This document shows, in pieces, positions 1 to 4,744 of a DNA stretch of 5,014 bases. The DNA is from Rubrobacteraceae bacterium (GTDB lineage: Bacteria > Actinomycetota > Rubrobacteria > Rubrobacterales > Rubrobacteraceae), in NCBI GenBank assembly GCA_029240775.1, contig JARDZQ010000184.1:1-5014 (forward strand), written 5' to 3'. The first letter of the stretch is position 1; every line of letters begins with the position of its first letter. A program made the position numbers and the translations under genes. Under the pieces are notes generated by a model. It saw only the letters and a list, made by a program, of their open reading frames with translations, searched no databases and had not been told where the DNA came from.

Positions 1-1591
1 CCGGCTCCGACGCCGTCTCGTCTTCGTCCGATGCGCTCTCTTCGTCGGGCTGGCCCGTATCTCCCCCGGGTTCCTCCTCTTCGGGTTCCTCTCTCCCGGT
101 TCCCGCGGGGTCCTGTACCTCCGTACCCTCGTTCGGATCCCTCTGCGCGTCTTCGCTACCCTCGCTACCCCCGGCTTCGTGCCCCTGTTCCTCCGCGGGC
201 ACGTTCTCGGAGGAGGAGACAGGGGCGTTGGGGCTATCTTTCAGGTCCTTCTGCGCGTCCTCGCTACCCTCGGCCTCGTGCCCCTGTTCCTCGGCGGGCA
301 CGTTCTCGGAGGAGGAGACAGGGGCGTTGGGGCTATCTTTCGGGTCCTGTGCCACAGTGGGGGGCCGACCGGGGTCGGTCTCGGGAGCCGCATCGCGGGT
401 TGACGGCTCGGCGCGCGGCGCCTGGGGTCTGGGAGGTTCTGGTTCCCGGTCGGGCGCGGTCTTTGCGGGGGCGTTATGCGGACCTGCGGCCCGGGGGGCT
501 CCGTGGGTGGGGTCTCCGGCCTGTCCGGTCGGGCGAACGAGCGAGCGAGCCTTACCGGCGGCCGGACTGGGGGCAGGTCTCCGGGTGCCGGTGTCCAGGT
601 CGGGCCTCGCGCCGGCTTCTCTGGCGGCCGGCCAGCGGTCCTCGCCGGTGGAGGGGGTGGGGGCGCCGCTTCGGGGGACCTCGCAGTAGCGAGCGTCCAT
701 CCCCCCGCCGAGGACGCCGCCGCCGGCTCCTATCCATTCGAGGAGCGGGTAGGGGTTCATGGCGCCGGAGGGCAGGTAGCTCCTCGTGCCCGACGCGTCG
801 TACCACCCGAAGTGCAGGTGCGGCGGGAAGAGACCGCGTGTCACCTCCGGCCCCTGACCCGTGTCGCCGGCGTAGCCGAGCAGTTGCCCGGCCCGGACCT
901 TCGCCCCGAGTGGCAGGGAGCTCTCCCGTTGCAGGTGCGCGTAGTAGAAGAGGTCCCCCTCCCTGACCGGCCCCACGGAGTAGGCGGCCCTCAGCATCAC
1001 CGCGTAGCCGCCCAGAGAGTTCCAGCCGTTGCCGTTGGAGCCGATCACCGGCACGACGGTGCCGTCGGTGACGGCGTACTCGGGCGTGCCGGTCGGCACC
1101 ATCAGGTCCGTCCCCTCGTGGCCGCCCTGCGGCCTGGGCGCCCCCCACGTGTCCTCGTAGGAGTTCGCGTGTTGCATGGGGAGGGGGAAGACCAGCCTGT
1201 TGCCGCTCGGGAACCTCGCGAGGTTCCCGCAGACCGGTCCCGGTCCGCCGTCCGGCTCGGGCTCCACGCGCACTGGCGCCGGACGGTGGAAGACAGCACG
1301 GTCGGCGCCGGGAGCCACGGAAGCGCCCCCTATACCCGCCCACTTCAGGTGCCTCGCCACAGCAGGGGCCGACGGTTTCTCACGCGGTGCGACACTCGTC
1401 GGCGGTGAGGTGCTCTCGCGCCTGTACGGCTCGTTCGCGGCCGTGGGATCCGTGTCCGCAGGTCGCCTGTCCGGGGGGTCGGAGGCCAGGGAACGGGGCT
1501 CAGCGCTCGGGCTTCCCAGCTGGGCGAGGGCCGATAGGACGGAGAGGACGGCCAGCAAGTAGGCGAGCCTCGTCCATCCGAAATCGGTCAA
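1..1591 (-). CDS. Secreted M23 (LytM-type) zinc metallopeptidase with long acidic tail, 3' end beyond window
   Basis: This gene probably encodes an exported peptidoglycan endopeptidase that cuts peptide cross-links. I translated the minus strand by hand: 530 codons stay open from a TTG at 1591 to the window edge, so the C-terminus is missing. Residues 1-30 look like a signal peptide (MTDFGWTRLA, then a Leu/Ala/Val-rich core, then GSPSA). Residues 31-120 are a Pro-rich linker. The M23 domain covers about 133-286, with the HxxxD zinc motif H158-EGT-D162, YAH at 217-219 and HLHF at 258-261 (H258, H260). It ends in the NPYPLLEW stretch that I recall from actinobacterial relatives. Residues 305-530 are low complexity, first Pro/Arg-rich and then Glu/Asp-rich, with a tandem repeat at 418-486. 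The only cysteines are C121 and C303, one on each side of the domain. The TTG follows a GGGGAGGA ribosome binding site, and an in-frame TAG lies upstream near 1652. The M23 assignment is firm from the motifs. The substrate is inferred, and the exact start is somewhat less sure. Confidence 0.88.
   Translation of the reverse strand, partial: MTDFGWTRLAYLLAVLSVLSALAQLGSPSAEPRSLASDPPDRRPADTDPTAANEPYRRESTSPPTSVAPREKPSAPAVARHLKWAGIGGASVAPGADRAVFHRPAPVRVEPEPDGGPGPVCGNLARFPSGNRLVFPLPMQHANSYEDTWGAPRPQGGHEGTDLMVPTGTPEYAVTDGTVVPVIGSNGNGWNSLGGYAVMLRAAYSVGPVREGDLFYYAHLQRESSLPLGAKVRAGQLLGYAGDTGQGPEVTRGLFPPHLHFGWYDASGTRSYLPSGAMNPYPLLEWIGAGGGVLGGGMDARYCEVPRSGAPTPSTGEDRWPAAREAGARPDLDTGTRRPAPSPAAGKARSLVRPTGQAGDPTHGAPRAAGPHNAPAKTAPDREPEPPRPQAPRAEPSTRDAAPETDPGRPPTVAQDPKDSPNAPVSSSENVPAEEQGHEAEGSEDAQKDLKDSPNAPVSSSENVPAEEQGHEAGGSEGSEDAQRDPNEGTEVQDPAGTGREEPEEEEPGGDTGQPDEESASDEDETASEP
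134..340 (-). repeat. In-frame tandem duplication in the acidic tail of the M23 protein
   Basis: There are two adjacent copies. Copy 1 is 340-242 (99 bp, residues 418-450) and copy 2 is 241-134 (108 bp, residues 451-486). Both begin KDSPNAPVSSSENVPAEEQG. At the DNA level the first 47 bases are identical, and only scattered substitutions follow. Copy 2 also has a 9-bp insertion that is itself a duplication of GGTAGCGAG, adding GSE. Near-identity including third codon positions indicates a recent duplication by slippage or unequal recombination. The frame is kept. The segment is hydrophilic, acidic and probably unfolded. Confidence 0.93.
1208..1229. repeat. Perfect 22-bp palindrome inside the M23 coding region
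   Basis: The palindrome is centred between 1218 and 1219 with core GAACCTCGCGAGGTTC (1211-1226), extended by three more complementary bases on each side. It lies in codons for residues 121-128, just before the catalytic domain. It could fold as a hairpin or bind a dimeric protein, or it may be a chance result of high GC. No function can be assigned from sequence alone. Confidence 0.6.
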
Positions 1592-1594
1592 GCG

Positions 1595-1602
1595 TCCTCC
1601 CC
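1595..1602 (-). promoter_or_regulatory. Ribosome binding site that decides the TTG start of the M23 gene
   Basis: The minus-strand sequence GGGGAGGA ends three bases before the TTG at 1591-1589, with four bases between GGAGG and the TTG. The spacing is slightly short, but the match to the anti-Shine-Dalgarno sequence is strong. No ATG or GTG lies in frame between the upstream TAG and this TTG. A start here gives a plausible signal peptide at once, which supports it. Confidence 0.6.
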
Positions 1603-1636
1603 GCTCCTCGCGAATGCCCTTCGACGGCCAGGCTCC

Positions 1637-1665
1637 ACTCTCACAGATGGGCTACCTGACGTCAA
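1637..1665 (-). promoter_or_regulatory. Possible weak promoter for the M23 gene
   Basis: The minus strand has TTGACG (1665-1660) as a good -35, then 17 bp, then GAGAGT (1642-1637) as a poor -10. Transcription would start near 1630 and leave a leader of about 40 nt before the TTG. It lies directly after the likely tsaD terminator, where a new promoter would be expected. The -10 match is weak, so this is tentative. The -35 overlaps the palindrome TGACGTCA (1657-1664). Confidence 0.3.
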
Positions 1666-1668
1666 GGC

Positions 1669-1701
1669 GCTCTGCGGAAGGATAAGATCCTTCCGCAGAG
1701 C
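1669..1701 (-). terminator. Strong hairpin, likely transcription terminator after tsaD
   Basis: The arms 1669-1683 (GCTCTGCGGAAGGAT) and 1687-1701 are perfect 15-bp inverted complements around a 3-nt loop. The hairpin lies between the tsaD stop and the next minus-strand gene, where termination is expected. No U-tract follows on either strand, so it would act as a U-less terminator of the kind seen in GC-rich bacteria, or as an RNA-stabilising 3' end. Its symmetry means it could work in both directions. Confidence 0.6.
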
Positions 1702-1715
1702 TATCAGCGGTCAGC
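1702..1715 (-). repeat. GCTGANN heptamer array, copy 1
   Basis: The minus strand reads GCTGACC (1715-1709) then GCTGATA (1708-1702) and runs straight into the hairpin base, whose first seven bases GCTCTGC form a degenerate third unit. The 13-base string GCTGACCGCTGAT is shared exactly, apart from its first base, with the array at 2922-2942. It is noncoding and lies between tsaD and the M23 gene. Confidence 0.7.
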
Positions 1716-1741
1716 TTCATGTCGCTCGGAGATGCCCGTCT

Positions 1742-1753
1742 TCGCACGTGCGA
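1742..1753. repeat. 12-bp perfect palindrome in the tsaD-M23 intergenic region
   Basis: TCGCACGTGCGA is a perfect two-fold palindrome about 60 bp beyond the tsaD stop. It could be a protein-binding site or a small secondary structure, but it is short enough to arise by chance in GC-rich DNA. The rest of 1716-1813 shows no gene or RNA that I can recognise. Confidence 0.35.
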
Positions 1754-1813
1754 CCGAAGAAACGAACAGAGAAGCCGTCTCGCTCCGGAAGAGTTCTGCT
1801 GATAGTTGCGCCG

Positions 1814-2803
1814 TCAGACGCTGCGAGCGTTAAGGCTCAGGTAGTGAGGGTAGGCGACGGCGGGCGTGTGGGGAGCGGCGGCCCCGATCATGGCCGCATT
1901 GTCCGTGCAGAGATCCGGTGGTGGTATCACGAGCTTCGTGCCCAGCCTAGACGATTCCTCCTCCAGGGTACGGCGCAACAGGGCGTTGGCGGCGACCCCC
2001 CCGGCGACGACGATGGCCGGCGACTCCCCTATCTCGGCAGCGCGCAGCAGCTTGCGGACGAGGGCCTCGACGACGGCCGCCTCGTAGCTTGCGGCGAGGT
2101 GCTGCAGCTCCTCGCGGGTCCGCTCCTCACCCAGCTCCTTAAGCCTGTAGAGCAGGCTCGTCTTCAGACCAGAGAAGCTGAAGTCCAGGTTATCTCTGGC
2201 TTTCAGCGCGATGGGAAACTCGTAGCGGTTCCTGTCTCCGCTCTGCGCGGCCATCTGCAGGGCGGGTCCGCCGGGGAAGCCCAGACCCAGCATGCGCGCG
2301 CCCTTGTCCAGGGCCTCACCAGCGGCGTCGTCGAGGGTCTCCCCGAGGAGGTGCATGTGGTGCTCTCTATCCACGGAGTAGAGGGCGGTATGGCCGCCCG
2401 AGGCGATCAGGGCCACGAACGGCGGCTCGAGATCCGGTTCCGCCAGGTAGGCGGCGGCGACGTGCCCCTCGAGGTGGTTCACCGGAACCAGCGGGAGCGA
2501 GCGAGCGTAGGCTATGCCTTTGGCGGCGGCGACCCCGACGAGGAGCGCCCCGATCAACCCGGGTCTCACGGTCACCGCGACGTGGTCTACGGCTTCGAGA
2601 CCGACCCCGGCGTCGGTGAGGGAGCGTTCGATCACACCGTCTATCCTCTCCAGATGGGCACGGGAGGCGACCTCGGGCACGACGCCGCCGTAGCGCCCGT
2701 GCTCGGTCTGGGTGTGAACGACGTTGGAGAGCGCGCGGCGCCCATCAGGCTCGACGACGGCGGCGCAGGTGTCGTCGCAGGAGGTCTCGATCGCCAGGAT
2801 CAT
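1814..2803 (-). CDS. tsaD: tRNA N6-adenosine threonylcarbamoyltransferase, TsaD/Kae1/Gcp family
   Basis: TsaD transfers the threonylcarbamoyl group from threonylcarbamoyl-AMP (made by TsaC) to N6 of A37 in tRNAs reading ANN codons. It acts in the cytoplasm with TsaB and TsaE. The 329-residue product has the full ASKHA-fold signature: ILAIETSCDDT at 2-12, HGRYGGVVPEVASRAHLERI at 35-54, the metal-binding H110-LEG-H114, LIASGGHT at 132-139, DFSFSGLKT at 207-215, VVAGGVAANALLR at 265-277 and CTDNAAMIG at 299-307. Length is normal for a bacterial TsaD. The ATG is fixed by alignment of its first residues with the family. No clear Shine-Dalgarno precedes it, and a heptamer array lies within the last 30 bases of the leader. 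One oddity is R80 in VTVRPGLIGALLVG, where the family normally has GPG. It is transcribed apart from tsaE-tsaB-rimI. Confidence 0.96.
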   Translation of the reverse strand: MILAIETSCDDTCAAVVEPDGRRALSNVVHTQTEHGRYGGVVPEVASRAHLERIDGVIERSLTDAGVGLEAVDHVAVTVRPGLIGALLVGVAAAKGIAYARSLPLVPVNHLEGHVAAAYLAEPDLEPPFVALIASGGHTALYSVDREHHMHLLGETLDDAAGEALDKGARMLGLGFPGGPALQMAAQSGDRNRYEFPIALKARDNLDFSFSGLKTSLLYRLKELGEERTREELQHLAASYEAAVVEALVRKLLRAAEIGESPAIVVAGGVAANALLRRTLEEESSRLGTKLVIPPPDLCTDNAAMIGAAAPHTPAVAYPHYLSLNARSV

Positions 2804-2804
2804 C

Positions 2805-2832
2805 GCTTAGCGGTCAGCCATCAGCGTTCAGC
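2805..2832 (-). repeat. GCTGANN heptamer array, copy 2, in the tsaD leader
   Basis: Reading the minus strand, four consecutive 7-bp units end one base before the tsaD ATG: GCTGAAC (2832-2826), GCTGATG (2825-2819), GCTGACC (2818-2812) and the degenerate GCTAAGC (2811-2805). They occupy the place where a ribosome binding site would normally be. The array is an inverted near-copy of the array at 2922-2942. Confidence 0.75.
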
Positions 2833-2861
2833 TTCTTTCGTGATCGATCGGTTCATCCACT

Positions 2862-2890
2862 ATTGTATCTCGGGGCGTCCCCGGTCTAAG
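2862..2890 (-). promoter_or_regulatory. Probable tsaD promoter
   Basis: The minus strand has TACAAT (2867-2862), a good -10 box in otherwise GC-rich DNA. A poor -35 candidate, CTTAGA (2890-2885), lies 17 bp upstream. Transcription would start near 2855 and give a leader of about 52 nt containing heptamer array 2. A small hairpin, CGGGG-cgt-CCCCG (2871-2883), sits in the spacer. The -10 is convincing and the -35 is not. Confidence 0.45.
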
Positions 2891-2921
2891 CCGGAGGTTA
2901 TGGTCGCTACTCCCTGCCTTT

Positions 2922-2942
2922 TCTGACCGCTGATGGTTGACG
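2922..2942 (+). repeat. GCTGANN heptamer array, copy 3, before the small membrane-protein gene
   Basis: Three consecutive heptamers read on the plus strand: TCTGACC (2922-2928), GCTGATG (2929-2935) and GTTGACG (2936-2942). An 18-bp core (2924-2941) matches the reverse complement of array 2 with two mismatches, so arrays 2 and 3 form imperfect inverted repeats around an 89-bp centre. Confidence 0.72.
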
Positions 2943-2950
2943 ACTATACT
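2923..2950 (+). promoter_or_regulatory. Probable leaderless promoter of the small membrane-protein gene
   Basis: CTGACC (2923-2928) is a fair -35 with the core TGAC. It is followed by a 16-bp spacer and TATACT (2945-2950), a good -10. Six bases later comes ATG at 2957, which is where transcription should begin, so the mRNA would be leaderless. There is no Shine-Dalgarno before this ATG, which fits. The -35 lies inside heptamer array 3. Confidence 0.5.
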
Positions 2951-2956
2951 GATGTC

Positions 2957-3205
2957 ATGCGGACCTTCTCGCTGCTCTTCGCCTTTATAGCGTTAGTGGT
3001 ACTCGCGATGTTTCTGATCTACGTGATCCGGGGTCCCGTGGAGCCCCTGATCGCCGCCGGCCTGTTCGTCTCTTTTCTGGCCTGCGCGGTTCCGGCTCTG
3101 TTCCTCCTGAAGCCTTTCGAGCCCCCGGAGGAGTTGGAGCGCCGCCGCGAGGAGCGTGAGAGACGCCGAAGCTCTAGCGGCGAGCCTCGAGATCCAGGGT
3201 CATGA
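2957..3205 (+). CDS. Small two-helix membrane protein, unknown function
   Basis: The 82-residue product is predicted to be an integral membrane protein. Helix 1 spans about residues 4-24 (FSLLFAFIALVVLAMFLIYVI). A short RGPVEP turn is followed by helix 2 at about 31-51 (Leu/Ala/Val/Phe-rich). The rest is a highly charged tail, ELERRREERERRRSSSGEPR, which should be cytoplasmic by the positive-inside rule. I do not recognise a family. I chose ATG 2957 because it sits six bases after a TATACT box, has no ribosome binding site (as expected if leaderless), and starts right at the hydrophobic helix. An in-frame ATG at 2933 would add MVDDYTDV, but it lies within the repeat and upstream of the presumed transcription start. 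The last 32 bp overlap the 3' end of rimI tail to tail. The gene separates rimI from tsaD, two genes often found together. Confidence 0.7.
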   Translation: MRTFSLLFAFIALVVLAMFLIYVIRGPVEPLIAAGLFVSFLACAVPALFLLKPFEPPEELERRREERERRRSSSGEPRDPGS

Positions 3206-3623
3206 GCAACGCATCCTCGTCCCCGTAATAGCGCCGCCTGCGGCCCGTCACGACGAAGCCGAGCCTCTCGTAGAGGGCGATCGCAGGCGCGTTGGTCGGG
3301 CGCACCTCGAGGTGGACGCGCCGGGCCTCGGGGAACGCGCCGAGCGCGGCTTCGAGGAGGGCGCTGGCGTAGCCCCGGCGGCGGCGCTCGGGACGGACGG
3401 CGAGCGTCGTCACATGCAGTTCGTCGGCGAGGTAGCGGACCCCGACCTGGGCGGAGATCCCTCCCCCCTCCTCGAGCACCAGATAATGCCCGAACGGGCT
3501 CTCCAGCTCTTCGCGCCAGACCGTCTCGCTCCACGGCCTGGGAAGACACAGCGTGTCTACCTCTATGGCGGAAGCCAGGTCCGAGGGCTCCATCGGGCGC
3601 AGGAGCGGCCGCGTCTCCCTCAC
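3174..3623 (-). CDS. rimI: Ribosomal protein S18 N-alpha-acetyltransferase, RimI-type GNAT
   Basis: RimI-type enzymes use acetyl-CoA to acetylate the N-terminal amine of ribosomal protein S18, and in some bacteria other proteins. The 149-residue product is normal in length for a GNAT of this group. Visible motifs are PWSETVWREEL at 30-40, the strand LADELHVTTLAVRPERRRRG at 65-84 with the acetyl-CoA loop RRRGYA at 81-86, LEVRPTNAPAIALYERLGF at 105-123 containing the probable catalytic E106 and Y118 (equivalent to E. coli E103 and Y115), and RRYYGDEDALLMTL at 130-143. The start is GTG at 3623, which overlaps the tsaB stop as GTGA and has GGAG six bases upstream (3633-3630). An ATG ten codons later would cut into the first strand. 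The frame stays open far upstream, but that extension is antisense-type noise over tsaB. It is translationally coupled to tsaB. Confidence 0.92.
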   Translation of the reverse strand: MRETRPLLRPMEPSDLASAIEVDTLCLPRPWSETVWREELESPFGHYLVLEEGGGISAQVGVRYLADELHVTTLAVRPERRRRGYASALLEAALGAFPEARRVHLEVRPTNAPAIALYERLGFVVTGRRRRYYGDEDALLMTLDLEARR

Positions 3624-4288
3624 GGGTGGCTCCAGGGGTTGAGGTCCCGCCTGACCTCGGCGTCGGGCTCGCGCACGTAGATGGGGACGAGCTCTTCGTG
3701 GTCCACCGCAGCGAGGTTGGCGGAGAGGACGTGCCCCGCCGCCGTGACCCGGTGCAGCGGCGAGGCGTCGGGCGGGATCTTGCCCAGACGGGAGAGCGCA
3801 TCCCGGTAGCGCACCGCGCCGTCGCCCACGACCAGCGACGCGCCCTCCAAAGGCAACTCTTCCGGCCTCTCGCAGAAGATGCCCGACGTGAGACCGGCCT
3901 CCGAGAACCGCTGGGCGAAGACCTGGCCGCGCCTTGCGTCGAGAACGGCGAGCACGTCCCGGTACCCGCCCGAGAGCGCCGGAGCCGCGAGGGCAGCCAG
4001 GGTCGAGTTCTTCGATAGTCCCGCGCCCGTCGCCAGAGCGAGCGACCGGGCTGTGGCGGCGGCGATGCGGATGCCGGTGAAGGTGCCCGGCCCTACGCCG
4101 ACGAGTACGCGTTCGACGCGGGCGAGCTCTTCCCCGGCGAGGTCCAGCGCGGCGTCCACGGCGGGGAGCAGGGTCTCGGAAGCGCCGCGGGAGGAGACGG
4201 ATACCTCGGCCAAGACCCCGCGCGTATCGCCCTCTGCGACGGCGACGGTGACCACCGGGGTCGAGGCGTCGAGAGCCAGGATCAGCAC
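3620..4288 (-). CDS. tsaB: tRNA threonylcarbamoyladenosine biosynthesis protein TsaB
   Basis: TsaB (YeaZ) is a catalytically silent ASKHA-fold paralogue of TsaD. It dimerises with TsaD, is required for t6A37 formation, and also contacts TsaE. The 222-residue product has the usual length. Its motifs are LILALDAST at 2-10, the diagnostic VGVGPGTFTGIRI at 63-75, LAVLDARRGQVFAQ at 113-126 and a C-terminal PIYVREPDA at 202-210. As expected for TsaB and unlike TsaD, it has no HxxxH metal site. The start is GTG at 4288, giving the family's LILALD opening. It overlaps the end of tsaE by 7 bp (GTGCTGA) and has only a weak GGAG about 13 bases upstream, so translation probably depends on coupling. Its TGA overlaps the rimI GTG. 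Confidence 0.95.
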   Translation of the reverse strand: MLILALDASTPVVTVAVAEGDTRGVLAEVSVSSRGASETLLPAVDAALDLAGEELARVERVLVGVGPGTFTGIRIAAATARSLALATGAGLSKNSTLAALAAPALSGGYRDVLAVLDARRGQVFAQRFSEAGLTSGIFCERPEELPLEGASLVVGDGAVRYRDALSRLGKIPPDASPLHRVTAAGHVLSANLAAVDHEELVPIYVREPDAEVRRDLNPWSHP

Positions 4289-4731
4289 CCGCGTAGACGC
4301 TCCGCGGTGGGCCCGGCCACGCTAACGCGGCGCGTACTCGGTGTCTGGTGGGAGATGCGGACGACGGTAGGGCTCTCGATGAGTCCGAGCGCGGGGTCGG
4401 CCCACTCGACGAAGGTGATGGCGTCGGGGTCCAGGTAGTCATCGATCTCGAGCGCGTCCCGGTCTTCGAGCTCTTCCAGGCGGTAGAGGTCGAGGTGGTT
4501 GACCGTCACGGGGCGTCCGTTCGTCTCGCCTTCGTAGCCGCGCGCGATCTGGTAGGTTGGACTCGTCACCCTTCCTTCCACGCCTAGAGAGCGGGCAGCC
4601 GCCCTCACGAAGGTCGTCTTCCCGGCACCGACCTCGCCCGCGAGCACCACGACGTCTCCAGGCTCGAGACGAGAAGCAAGCCTCGCGGCCAGAGCCTCGA
4701 GCGCCCTCTCGTCCAGCCCTTCGAACTCCAC
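4282..4731 (-). CDS. tsaE: tRNA threonylcarbamoyladenosine biosynthesis ATPase TsaE
   Basis: TsaE (YjeE) is a small P-loop ATPase that binds the TsaB-TsaD complex and drives repeated rounds of t6A synthesis. The 149-residue product matches the family in length and motif order: Walker A GEVGAGKTT at 32-40 (K38), the switch-like VTSPTY at 55-60, HLDLYRL at 79-85, and the Walker-B-region FVEWAD at 107-112 with E109. The start is GTG at 4731, six bases after GAGGGG (4743-4738). It begins 13 bp after the upstream glycosylase stop and overlaps tsaB by 7 bp, so it is an internal operon gene. I see nothing abnormal in it. Confidence 0.95.
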   Translation of the reverse strand: MEFEGLDERALEALAARLASRLEPGDVVVLAGEVGAGKTTFVRAAARSLGVEGRVTSPTYQIARGYEGETNGRPVTVNHLDLYRLEELEDRDALEIDDYLDPDAITFVEWADPALGLIESPTVVRISHQTPSTRRVSVAGPTAERLRGC

Positions 4732-4737
4732 GGGTTA

Positions 4738-4743
4738 CCCCTC
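4738..4743 (-). promoter_or_regulatory. Ribosome binding site for the tsaE GTG start
   Basis: GAGGGG on the minus strand lies six bases before the GTG at 4731, in the 13-bp gap between the glycosylase stop and tsaE. It supports the GTG as start, since no ATG is available nearby in frame. Confidence 0.5.
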
Positions 4744-4744
4744 T

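Noticed and set aside
535..552. Short CGAG tetranucleotide run
   Set aside because: It has only about three units inside the M23 coding frame and is not enough to be called a phase-variable tract.
31..966. Long plus-strand open frame rich in Arg, Pro and Gly, plus similar plus-strand frames up to about 1660
   Set aside because: They are antisense to the M23 gene, which has zinc motifs and a signal peptide. Their products are low-complexity Arg/Pro/Gly with no motifs, as expected for shadow frames in GC-rich DNA.
552..1343. Minus-strand frame of 263 codons overlapping the M23 gene
   Set aside because: It is the M23 gene read one frame off. The product is an Arg-rich composition with no recognisable motif.
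1652..1720. Minus-strand mini-ORF of 22 codons starting ATG AAG CTG ACC upstream of the M23 gene
   Set aside because: It consists of the heptamer array and the hairpin, has no ribosome binding site, and its coding potential looks incidental.
1592..1813. tRNA, riboswitch or CRISPR in the intergenic gap
   Set aside because: I saw no cloverleaf, no riboswitch-like conserved core and no spaced direct repeats. The region holds only the hairpin, heptamers, a palindrome and a possible promoter.
1748..2926. Plus-strand open frame of 392 codons opposite tsaD
   Set aside because: It is fully antisense to tsaD, whose family motifs are unmistakable, and has no family-like sequence of its own.
2933..2956. 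Upstream ATG start for the small membrane-protein gene
   Set aside because: It lies inside the repeat array, lacks a ribosome binding site and sits upstream of the presumed transcription start. ATG 2957 fits better.
3624..4442. N-terminal extension of the rimI frame through tsaB, which would make a 422-residue fusion
   Set aside because: The extension is Arg/Pro/Gly-rich noise over tsaB. The GTG at 3623 with its ribosome binding site and GTGA overlap gives a normal-length RimI.
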